Assembly: GCF_038019025.1 (NCBI RefSeq)
Contig: NZ_CP150496.1
Coordinates: 461,501-525,500 of the forward strand
From: Polaribacter marinaquae
GTDB taxonomy: Bacteria; Bacteroidota; Bacteroidia; Flavobacteriales; Flavobacteriaceae
Direction: 5' to 3'
Length of the DNA stretch: 64,000 bases
Each line of letters begins with the position of its first letter. Positions within the stretch are counted from its first letter, which is position 1. This document shows positions 16,165 to 22,545 of this stretch, piece by piece. A program made the translations under genes and the position numbers. The notes beneath the pieces were generated by a model, which ran no database searches, had not been told where the DNA came from, and saw only the letters and a list, made by a program, of their open reading frames with translations.

Positions 16165-18183
16165 TTATATTTTCCAAGTAAAACTGATGGTTAGCCCTTT
16201 CCCTTTATCAGAATCTATGGTAATTTCTCCTTTATTCTGAGTAATAATCTTTTTAACAATAGCCAAACCAATTCCTGTACTTTCTACATCTTCATTAATT
16301 TTTAATTGACTAAATATTTTAAAGATTTTATCGTGGTATTTTTCTTCAATTCCGGGTCCATTATCAGTTACACTAAACAAATACCCTTCTGCTATTTCTT
16401 TAACATCAATCTTTATAATTGCCTTTTCTTTGTCGTTGTGCTTAATTGCGTTGCTAATTAAATTTTGAAAAACATGACTTAGTTCTGTTTCATTTGCATA
16501 AATATCTACATCTTTTTCAGGTAAAAGGATGCTACTTTTATGCTGATTATCTACAACACTAGATACCTTGTTTAATAGTTGATGTATGCTAAAAAAGGCT
16601 TTTACTTTATTGCCTTTTGCGGCTTTAGAATATGCTAATAAACCATTGATTAAAGATTCCATTTTAGAAACAACATCTTTTAAAAGTTTTAAATGATACT
16701 TTGTATTATCATCTAAATTGTCTTTTAAATCTTCTTCTATAAAAGAAGCCAAAGAGTACACCGAAACTAACGGAGATTTTAAATCGTGAGAAACAATATG
16801 ATTAAAATCGTCTAACTCTGTATTGTAATTTTCTAGAAGCAATAAATTTTCTTCTAACTTTAAGTTGGCTTGCGATAATTTTTTTGATTGCAACGAAATT
16901 TCCTTTTTTTGTTTAAGAGCCAATTCTTTAGAAATTTCTAACTGTTTAAAAGAAATCGAAAAACGATTCATTAAAAGCATAGACAATAATAAAAAAGCAA
17001 CAACATAACCAAAGTTTACAAAAATTATGGCAAAATCATTTTCATCAATAAAGAAAAATATATGAATGATAAAAATTGCAGATCCTAATAACATGCTTAT
17101 CAAAAGTAATATCGATTCAGATTTTTTTATAAAAATAACTTTAATAATTATAAACGCTACATACGTTAGATTTAAAAGCATTAAAACTAAAAATGGCATT
17201 AAGAGATATGTAAAGTAGGGTGCTGGTAAAATGATTGCCAAACTTGTAAGCGTCCAAAAGCTAATTTTTATAATTTTAGCGTACATAGCATGCCTAAATT
17301 TTTTATAAATATCATTAAAAAATAAGCTTGCTGCAGAACCGCCTAAAAATAAAGCAACATATTCTATTCTAGTTAATAATAACCAGTTAGCATTTTCAAA
17401 AAGGTGTGTAAATGGCGCATAACGATCACTTAAAGCCATGTAAGACAAAGCAATACACATTATTGCAAAATGTAACACCGCTTGGTCTTTGCTCCAATAC
17501 CAAAGGTAAAAAAACAAGAAAAAGACTCCTATAAAACCAAGGCAACCAATAAAAATCATATCGGCAACAATACGTTTCGTTTTCTTATCAAATAATTGTT
17601 TTGTGGGTGCAATAACTAAAGGTTCTGTAATACCACCTTTAGAGTGATAAAAGTTAGCAACTTGCAAAACGATTTCGAAAGTAGACTCGTTTGTATTTAA
17701 AGGAATAATCTGCGAAAACCTTCGATGTAAGGTTTCTTTTCTATTGGTACCCACAACACCTATCTCTGAAATAAACTCTCCGTTAATCCAAAGTTTTGAA
17801 GCAGCGTAAATTTTAGGAATGTATAATGACGATGCAACTCGATCACTAGGTATGGTCACCGTTTTTGTATAGGTTGCAAAACCCAAAGAAGGTAAACTTT
17901 TTTGGTTGTTTAAAGTAAAATTTGTCCAATTTTGTAGAGAAACCTGCTTGTAAATTGTAGCAGATTTAACACTTTCTGGTGTTAAAAGTTGATTCCAATA
18001 AAAGTTCCAATCGGTATCTAAAACAATCTTATCATTTGATCTTAAACTACTAGAATCCTTAGCAACATCAATGTTCTTATTTACTTTTTGAAAACCATAA
18101 AGATTTATAAACGTACTTAAAAATATAAAAAGAAAGCTTACTAACTTCAATTGTAAAATGTTTGTTAAGATTGCAAAATACAA
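16165..18183 (-). CDS. 7TM-DISM sensor histidine kinase
   Basis: 672 residues. An N-terminal hydrophobic segment is followed by an extracytoplasmic beta-sandwich (about 60-195, 7TMR-DISMED2-like, with KLWINGEFISEIG). About seven membrane helices follow (about 205-410), then a coiled-coil linker. The kinase core has phosphoacceptor His466 in IVSHDLKSP, N box NLISNAIKHN, G1 DNGPGIEEKYHDKIF and G2 STGIGLAIVKKII. It should sense a carbohydrate or small ligand outside the membrane and phosphorylate a response regulator. None is adjacent, so the partner is unknown. The longest frame starts with TTG at 18183; TTG at 18150 gives a cleaner signal-like start (MKLVSFLFIFLSTF) and may be the true one. 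Confidence 0.9.
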   Translation of the reverse strand: MYFAILTNILQLKLVSFLFIFLSTFINLYGFQKVNKNIDVAKDSSSLRSNDKIVLDTDWNFYWNQLLTPESVKSATIYKQVSLQNWTNFTLNNQKSLPSLGFATYTKTVTIPSDRVASSLYIPKIYAASKLWINGEFISEIGVVGTNRKETLHRRFSQIIPLNTNESTFEIVLQVANFYHSKGGITEPLVIAPTKQLFDKKTKRIVADMIFIGCLGFIGVFFLFFYLWYWSKDQAVLHFAIMCIALSYMALSDRYAPFTHLFENANWLLLTRIEYVALFLGGSAASLFFNDIYKKFRHAMYAKIIKISFWTLTSLAIILPAPYFTYLLMPFLVLMLLNLTYVAFIIIKVIFIKKSESILLLISMLLGSAIFIIHIFFFIDENDFAIIFVNFGYVVAFLLLSMLLMNRFSISFKQLEISKELALKQKKEISLQSKKLSQANLKLEENLLLLENYNTELDDFNHIVSHDLKSPLVSVYSLASFIEEDLKDNLDDNTKYHLKLLKDVVSKMESLINGLLAYSKAAKGNKVKAFFSIHQLLNKVSSVVDNQHKSSILLPEKDVDIYANETELSHVFQNLISNAIKHNDKEKAIIKIDVKEIAEGYLFSVTDNGPGIEEKYHDKIFKIFSQLKINEDVESTGIGLAIVKKIITQNKGEITIDSDKGKGLTISFTWKI

Positions 18184-18404
18184 TAAAGATTTTGTTTACT
18201 TTTTAAATAATTTAACTTTCTAAAGCCTAAGCGCATCAAACTTCACATTTACATACTATTAGCAATTTAAAGTGTTCAATTTGTATTATCTATGTTTTAA
18301 AAGAAAGCATTCTTATTTTTTAACATAAACATTTTGACAATTGTATTCTACATATTGATTAAAAAGTATAATTTTAGATTTTTAAAATAACCAACACTAC
18401 TTAC

Positions 18405-19148
18405 ATGAAATTTATCCATTTTATATGTCTATTTCTGTTATTTACAGCTTGTAAAAAGACAGAAGTACACCTTACTAAAATTACTGCAAAAAATATTGCG
18501 ATTGATAGTACCCTAGAATCATCAGCAAAAATTGATAGTATCATTGCACCTTATACTAGAAATATGATTGGTGAAATGGAAAAAGTATTAAGTTATGCGC
18601 CTTATAATTTTACCAAAAAAAGCGAAAACAGACAAAGCGCTTTAGGGAATTTAATGGCAGATATGTGTTTTGAAATGGCAAATGCGATGTTTAAAGATAA
18701 AACAAACGCAGCAATCGATTTTTCTATGTTTAACAGTGGTGGTTTGCGTGCAAATATTTCTATGGGAGACGTAACACAAGAAGACGCTTTTAATTTAATG
18801 CCTTTCGAAAATGAGTTGGTTGTTGTGCAACTATCTGGTGCTAAAATAGAAGCGTTGGTAAGCTATTTTATAGCTTCTAAAAGTGCACATCCTTTGTCTA
18901 AAGAAGTTGCATTAAACATCCGTAAAGATGGTTATCAATTAAAAATTAAAGGACAAAATTTTGATAAAAACAAAACCTATCATGTCTTAACATCAGACTA
19001 TTTACAAGGTGGTGGCGATAGCATGAACTTCTTTAAAAATCCTATAAAACTAACAAAGTTAGATTATAAGGTTAGAGATGCCATCATCCATTACTTTCAA
19101 CAAACAGATACCATAAAAGCCGCAATAGATAACCGTGTAACTTTATAA
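18405..19148 (+). CDS. Lipoprotein with 5'-nucleotidase C-terminal (UshA substrate-binding) domain
   Basis: 247 residues. A lipoprotein signal with lipobox FTAC (Cys16) is followed by the C-terminal domain of UshA-type nucleotidases: SALGNLMADMCFEMA, FNSGGLRANISMGDVT, NLMPFENELVVVQLSG and LTSDYLQGGGDSM. This domain binds the nucleotide base. The catalytic metallophosphatase half is encoded separately, 2 bases downstream, so the pair is a split nucleotidase with the halves in reverse order. The lipid anchor would place it on the envelope. The two should act together on nucleotides or nucleotide sugars (inference from homology and adjacency). Confidence 0.88.
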   Translation: MKFIHFICLFLLFTACKKTEVHLTKITAKNIAIDSTLESSAKIDSIIAPYTRNMIGEMEKVLSYAPYNFTKKSENRQSALGNLMADMCFEMANAMFKDKTNAAIDFSMFNSGGLRANISMGDVTQEDAFNLMPFENELVVVQLSGAKIEALVSYFIASKSAHPLSKEVALNIRKDGYQLKIKGQNFDKNKTYHVLTSDYLQGGGDSMNFFKNPIKLTKLDYKVRDAIIHYFQQTDTIKAAIDNRVTL

Positions 19149-19150
19149 TT

Positions 19151-20065
19151 ATGAAAAGAAGAAAATTTATAAAACAATTAGGTGGCGCTGCAGCTTTATC
19201 TATGGTAGATGGTTTGGTTTTACCAACACTTGCTACGAACCATAAGCGTCATATTACTATTTTACATACCAACGATACACATAGTCATATAGAACCTTTT
19301 GATGCAGATCATAGCAGAAACCCAAATAGAGGTGGAGTGGCAAGAAGAGCTACATTGGTAGAACAAATTAGAAAGGAAAACAAAAACACGTTATTGTTAG
19401 ATGCTGGTGATATTTTTCAAGGAACACCGTATTTTAATTATTTTGGTGGCGAGCTTGAGTTTAAGCTAATGAGCATGTTAAAATATGATGTTGCAACCAT
19501 TGGTAATCATGATTTTGACAATTCTATAGAGGGTTTATACAAACAATTGCCCAATGCTAAATTCGATTTTGTTTCTGCGAATTACGATTTTAAAAATACC
19601 GTTTTAGATACGCATGTAAAACCTTATAAAATTATTGTAAAAGATGGTATTAAAATAGGAATCTTTGGTTTAGGTATTGAGCTTGAAGGATTGGTAGGCA
19701 AAAAAATGTATAAAGAAACAGGATATTTAGATCCGGTAGAAATTTCTCAGGATATTACTAAAAAGCTTAAAAATGAAGAAAACTGCGATTTAATTATCTG
19801 TTTATCTCATTTAGGGTATTATTATAAAAATAATCCGAATAAAATTTCTGATCTAAACCTTGCGGAAGCAACCAAAGACATCGATTTAATTATTGGCGGA
19901 CATACACATACCTTTTTACCGAAACCAACACTGGTAAAAAACCTAGACGATAAAAATATATTGGTAAATCAGGTTGGTGCTTATGGTATCAATTTGGGTC
20001 GTATTGATTTTTATTTTGACGAAAACAAAAATAAATCTGCGAATGGTACCACAATTTTAGTTTAA
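19151..20065 (+). CDS. Metallophosphatase domain of split 5'-nucleotidase, Tat-type signal
   Basis: 304 residues. The start KRRKFIKQLGGAAALSM is a twin-arginine signal, so it should be exported folded. The metallophosphatase signature is complete: HTNDTHSHIEPF, LLDAGDIFQGTP, TIGNHDFDNS, CLSHLGYY and IIGGHTHTFL supply the two-metal ligands. It is the N-terminal half of UshA-like 5'-nucleotidases and hydrolyses nucleotide 5'-phosphates or UDP-sugars. The substrate-binding half is the lipoprotein immediately upstream, and the two genes clearly form an operon. Tat export fits metal loading in the cytoplasm before translocation. Confidence 0.9.
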   Translation: MKRRKFIKQLGGAAALSMVDGLVLPTLATNHKRHITILHTNDTHSHIEPFDADHSRNPNRGGVARRATLVEQIRKENKNTLLLDAGDIFQGTPYFNYFGGELEFKLMSMLKYDVATIGNHDFDNSIEGLYKQLPNAKFDFVSANYDFKNTVLDTHVKPYKIIVKDGIKIGIFGLGIELEGLVGKKMYKETGYLDPVEISQDITKKLKNEENCDLIICLSHLGYYYKNNPNKISDLNLAEATKDIDLIIGGHTHTFLPKPTLVKNLDDKNILVNQVGAYGINLGRIDFYFDENKNKSANGTTILV

Positions 20066-20152
20066 AAAATTCTTAAACTGCTTTACCTATATATAAATGA
20101 AAAATTAAGTTGAAAAAATTATAAAAATTTTAGGTCGTTTATAAAAACTTTG

Positions 20153-20160
20153 TATATTCG
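20153..20160 (+). promoter_or_regulatory. Probable promoter -7 box for tRNA-Tyr
   Basis: TATATTCG is one base off TAnnTTTG and is a form often seen before stable-RNA genes in Bacteroidota. It lies 85 bases before the mature tRNA. A small hairpin follows (AAAACAA/TTGTTTT near 20171-20190). Confidence 0.4.
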
Positions 20161-20244
20161 CACACCTTAAGAAAACAAGGTTGTTTTTTTACAATAAAGG
20201 CTACTTTAAAACTAGCTGTATATCGTATTAAAATAGCACAAAAA

Positions 20245-20326
20245 GGGGAGATACTCAAGCGGCCAACGAGGACGGACTGTAACTCCGTTGACTATGTCTT
20301 CGCAGGTTCGAATCCTGCTCTCCCCA
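20245..20326 (+). tRNA. tRNA-Tyr (anticodon GTA)
   Basis: The 7-bp acceptor stem GGGGAGA pairs with TCTCCCC at 20319-20325, with discriminator A at 20326 and no encoded CCA. The anticodon arm reads CGGACTGTAACTCCG with GTA in the loop. The T arm GCAGGTTCGAATCCTGC is canonical. A long variable arm makes it class II, as expected for bacterial tRNA-Tyr. It marks the left edge of the accessory region, but I found no repeated copy of its 3' end that would show tRNA-targeted integration. Confidence 0.95.
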
Positions 20327-20385
20327 CAACTTGTTTTTCACTTCAAAACACCCCAAAAATCAATATAATTTATCATAATAGTTTG

Positions 20386-20414
20386 CTATCACTAAACAAT
20401 CTATGTTTTGATAG
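20386..20414. promoter_or_regulatory. Inverted repeat upstream of the HTH gene
   Basis: CTATCA (20386-20391) and TGATAG (20409-20414) flank an inner AAAC/GTTT pair. With the next palindrome it makes a nest of dyads about 55-120 bases upstream of the predicted HTH mRNA start, as expected for operators or an upstream regulatory site. Confidence 0.45.
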
Positions 20415-20416
20415 TA

Positions 20417-20453
20417 CGCTAAGATTTTAGCAAATTGTATACAATTTTTAGCG
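20417..20453. promoter_or_regulatory. Nested palindrome upstream of the HTH gene
   Basis: CGCTAA (20417-20422) and TTAGCG (20448-20453) enclose a perfect 16-bp palindrome, AAATTGTATACAATTT at 20432-20447. This is a strong candidate protein-binding site for the adjacent HTH protein or another regulator. Confidence 0.5.
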
Positions 20454-20471
20454 GATATGCTATCTCTAGTA

Positions 20472-20502
20472 TTTGCATAATTGTAGGTAGCTTTTAACTT
20501 TG
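20472..20502 (+). promoter_or_regulatory. Consensus Bacteroidota promoter of the HTH gene
   Basis: TTTG at 20472-20475, exactly 19 bases, then TAACTTTG at 20495-20502: a full match to TTTG-N19-TAnnTTTG. The message would start near 20507 and carry an untranslated leader of about 100 bases before the ATG at 20610, long enough for leader regulation. Confidence 0.8.
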
Positions 20503-20609
20503 TACGCAACCCCGTATTTATACCTATAAAACAAGACTTAAAAAAAATTAAGTATATTTAGGCTAACGTACTCTATGTCAAAAGAGTAGGTTACTAAGAA
20601 AAAGTACTT

Positions 20610-20864
20610 ATGAAAAAAGAAAAAAAACAACAACCCGCGGTACAAAACAAGCATTTAGCGTATGATGCACATTTGTTAGAAAATGAAGTATGGCTAACTA
20701 CAGAACAAGCCATGGCGCATTTAAATGTTAGCCGCAGCACCATGTATCGTTTACGCAAACAGCACAACATACCTAGTTTTAAATTAGGTCATAGCCCTAT
20801 GTATCCAAAACATTTGTTAAATAAATTGTTTATTAACAAGGCATTGGGCAATGTAAAAATCTAA
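20610..20864 (+). CDS. Small helix-turn-helix (excisionase/MerR-type) DNA-binding protein
   Basis: 84 residues. The core WLTTEQAMAHLNVSRSTMYRLRKQHNIPSFKLGHSPMYPKHLL is a winged helix-turn-helix of the HTH_17/excisionase kind. The first 15 residues are a basic, glutamine-rich tail. Such proteins act as excisionases or small regulators in mobile elements. No integrase is nearby. It has a strong promoter with palindromes upstream and lies convergent to the DUF6266 gene, so it is the natural candidate to bind the palindromes here or the 10-bp array at 21711-21830 (inference). Confidence 0.8.
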   Translation: MKKEKKQQPAVQNKHLAYDAHLLENEVWLTTEQAMAHLNVSRSTMYRLRKQHNIPSFKLGHSPMYPKHLLNKLFINKALGNVKI

Positions 20865-20929
20865 ATAGATTTTATACATAATTTGTAGGTTGTTTATAAA
20901 AAACACCTGATTTTAAAGTATACAAAAAA

Positions 20930-20968
20930 GTGTTTGTACACAACTAACTACTCGTTGTGTGCAAACAC
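20930..20968 (-). terminator. Long hairpin terminator between HTH and DUF6266 genes
   Basis: Arms 20930-20944 (GTGTTTGTACACAAC) and 20954-20968 pair at 14 of 15 positions around a 9-base loop. On the minus strand a T run follows, so it should end the DUF6266 transcript. A weaker outer inverted repeat (TGTAGGTT near 20884-20891, AACCTACA at 20992-20999) encloses it. Confidence 0.7.
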
Positions 20969-21004
20969 CTTATACACATGTTTTAAATTTTAACCTACAG
21001 GATG

Positions 21005-21646
21005 TTACAGCACCGTAACTGCCCCCATATACGTGCTTATCGCAGCAAAGTTGGTTGATGGTTTGCTAAAAGAGGCCCAAATTTCTACATTAAAAGTTGC
21101 CATAAAATTGGGTAATGTTACACTGGCTGTGGTAGCGCTTCTATCTGCTACAGTGGTGTTGGTATAAAACAAATTTAGATCGGGTGCATACACCACTACC
21201 ATTAAAGTATCGGTAGCGGTTGCTTTGCCTTGGCCGCTATTGTCTTGCCAACTAAAGTTTAGGGTTTGGTTTGCTGCAGCTACCACGGCACCGCCATCAA
21301 TTCCTCTTAAATCGCCTTTACTTATCAACACTTTTGGGTAATCCATTACGGCACCTTGTGGTGTATTTATTACTGCGTTTTTAAGATGGTAAGAGGTTGC
21401 CAAATTGGCTCGCGATTTATCGCCTTGCGCACTGCCAAAATAACTATTTAAAATTTCTACAATCGGACTTAAAAACCCAATTACAGTTTTAAATTTTTGG
21501 CGTTGTTCTGTTTGTTTTTCTGTTGCTGTATAATTACCACGTTGTGGTAAACTACGCATTACATTTTTACCCCTCCATCTAGAGCCTACTACGTTACCTA
21601 CTTTTCCAGAAAATCCGCCTAAGATGCCTTTTTCAAATGTTGCCAT
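21005..21646 (-). CDS. DUF6266-like protein
   Basis: 213 residues. The N-terminus GILGGFSGKVGNVVGSRWRGKNVMRS is the hallmark I associate with DUF6266, a Bacteroidota family of unknown function. The rest is beta-rich, threonine/asparagine-rich and ends in ISTYMGAVTVL. No signal peptide is seen. The glycine- and threonine-rich make-up suggests a self-assembling or phage-structural-like protein, but this is only an impression. Base composition looks GC-richer than the flanking core genes, consistent with transfer. Its promoter (TATGTTTG at 21676-21683) is immediately preceded by twelve phased 10-bp repeats, which suggests unusual control. Confidence 0.75.
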   Translation of the reverse strand: MATFEKGILGGFSGKVGNVVGSRWRGKNVMRSLPQRGNYTATEKQTEQRQKFKTVIGFLSPIVEILNSYFGSAQGDKSRANLATSYHLKNAVINTPQGAVMDYPKVLISKGDLRGIDGGAVVAAANQTLNFSWQDNSGQGKATATDTLMVVVYAPDLNLFYTNTTVADRSATTASVTLPNFMATFNVEIWASFSKPSTNFAAISTYMGAVTVL

Positions 21647-21675
21647 ACTTCTTTTTTTTTATGATTAATAGAAAC

Positions 21676-21683
21676 CAAACATA
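21676..21683 (-). promoter_or_regulatory. -7 box of the DUF6266 gene
   Basis: Minus strand TATGTTTG matches TAnnTTTG, 30 bases before the ATG at 21646. A CTTG at 21704-21707 sits 20 bases upstream as a possible -33. The 10-bp array begins within four bases of it. Confidence 0.6.
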
Positions 21684-21710
21684 CAGACTAAAGCACACGA
21701 AAACAAGTAC

Positions 21711-21830
21711 TTGACACCTGCTGACACGTATTGACACAAACTGACGTTTTGTAAACGCTTTTGAAACTTTATGACCAAAATTGACCTATTAAGACACGTT
21801 ATGACACATCTTGATACGTACTGACACAGC
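21711..21830. repeat. Twelve tandem 10-bp units, consensus nTGACACnnn
   Basis: Every 10 bases from 21711 a TGA core recurs: TTGACACCTG, CTGACACGTA, TTGACACAAA, CTGACGTTTT, GTAAACGCTT, TTGAAACTTT, ATGACCAAAA, TTGACCTATT, AAGACACGTT, ATGACACATC, TTGATACGTA, CTGACACAGC. Position 2 is T in 11 of 12, position 3 G in 11 of 12, position 4 A in all, position 5 C in 9. The middle units are the most diverged. The period is one DNA helical turn and not a multiple of three, so this is a protein-binding-type array, not a coding repeat. It spans about -41 to -160 relative to the predicted DUF6266 mRNA start. Confidence 0.85.
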
Positions 21831-21906
21831 TACGCAAATTTTATAGTGATTTATTCGAGTTTGCTTCGGGGTTTGTTCGGGTGCGGGTAGGGGTTATTTT
21901 TAAAAA

Positions 21907-22077
21907 ATGGACTTTTTACGGAGAATTCTACTAGCAAACTGGTATCAGGCTGCTAACAATTGGTTTAAAAATGCAGGGTGTCGTTTGTATTTTAAGATAC
22001 CAAACTCTTGGTTAGAAGATTTTATAAAAACAAATTTAAAGTTATGTAAAAACGTTTTTATTACGCAAGCCCTGTAA
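21907..22077 (+). CDS. Possible small ORF (56 residues), unknown
   Basis: An open frame from ATG at 21907 to TAA at 22075-22077 reads MDFLRRILLANWYQAANNWF and ends in FITQAL, with many aromatic residues. No homologue is recognised and no promoter or ribosome site is evident. It lies in the otherwise gene-free 0.9 kb between the DUF6266 promoter array and the restriction operon. It may be a chance frame. Confidence 0.22.
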   Translation: MDFLRRILLANWYQAANNWFKNAGCRLYFKIPNSWLEDFIKTNLKLCKNVFITQAL

Positions 22078-22116
22078 TCATTTGATACTATTGGGATGCG
22101 ATAATTTAGGTGTTTT

Positions 22117-22327
22117 TTAATTTTCTGTAATTTCTTTATTGATTTTAGAAATTAACAAAGCCCAAATCGGAATATTTAAAAGAAAGAAATACTATTAAAA
22201 CTTGAATTTGATTTTATACTTGAAAAAATAAAATGCCTAAAAGAACTCCGGTTAAAAAGAAACCTAAAGCTATTATTAAAATTGCTTTTCTTGTAAGTGC
22301 TAATTTTCCAATGAAAATCTATTTCAT
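22117..22327 (-). pseudogene. Broken gene for a small two-helix membrane protein
   Basis: Reading the minus strand from ATG at 22327, codon 3 is TAG, after which the frame continues as GKLALTRKAILIIALGFF and LTGVLLGILFFQV before a stop near 22214. In another frame the sequence resumes as YFFLLNIPIWALLISKIN and ends KEITEN at 22117. Two good membrane segments split by a nonsense codon and a frameshift suggest a decayed gene. The hand translation is clear, but without a homologue the call stays tentative. Confidence 0.35.
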
Positions 22328-22467
22328 ATTTTTTTTAGTTTTATCGGAATTAACGGTAACGGTTAGTTTAATGGAAAATTAGCAAAAAAAACTATAACTT
22401 TAAGTTAAACTCTTAATTGCTATTTTATATATACATTATTGTAAACTGACTTTATATCGCAAACTTG

Positions 22468-22542
22468 CTAGCGTTGGCGTGAAAGCTCTTTTAAATTTGT
22501 GAGGCACGAGCAAACTTTAAATGTGCTTGCACTAGCGTTGGC
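22468..22542. repeat. Hairpin repeat at the 3' edge of the type III R-M operon
   Basis: Two direct copies of CTAGCGTTGGC (22468-22478 and 22532-22542) enclose a ~45-bp imperfect hairpin at 22483-22527, whose centre reads TTTGTGAGGCACGAGCAAA. A ~90% identical copy of that 45-bp piece lies upstream of the operon at 27179-27222 in the same orientation, so the R-M genes lie between direct repeats. Confidence 0.6.
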
Positions 22543-22545
22543 TTT

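Noticed and set aside
20245..20326. tRNA-Tyr as the attachment site of an integrated island
   Set aside because: No second copy of the tRNA 3' end was found in the window and no integrase gene is present, so integration at this tRNA cannot be claimed.
21711..21830. CRISPR array or coding repeat
   Set aside because: Units are 10 bp without spacers and the period is not a multiple of three, so neither a CRISPR array nor a peptide repeat fits.
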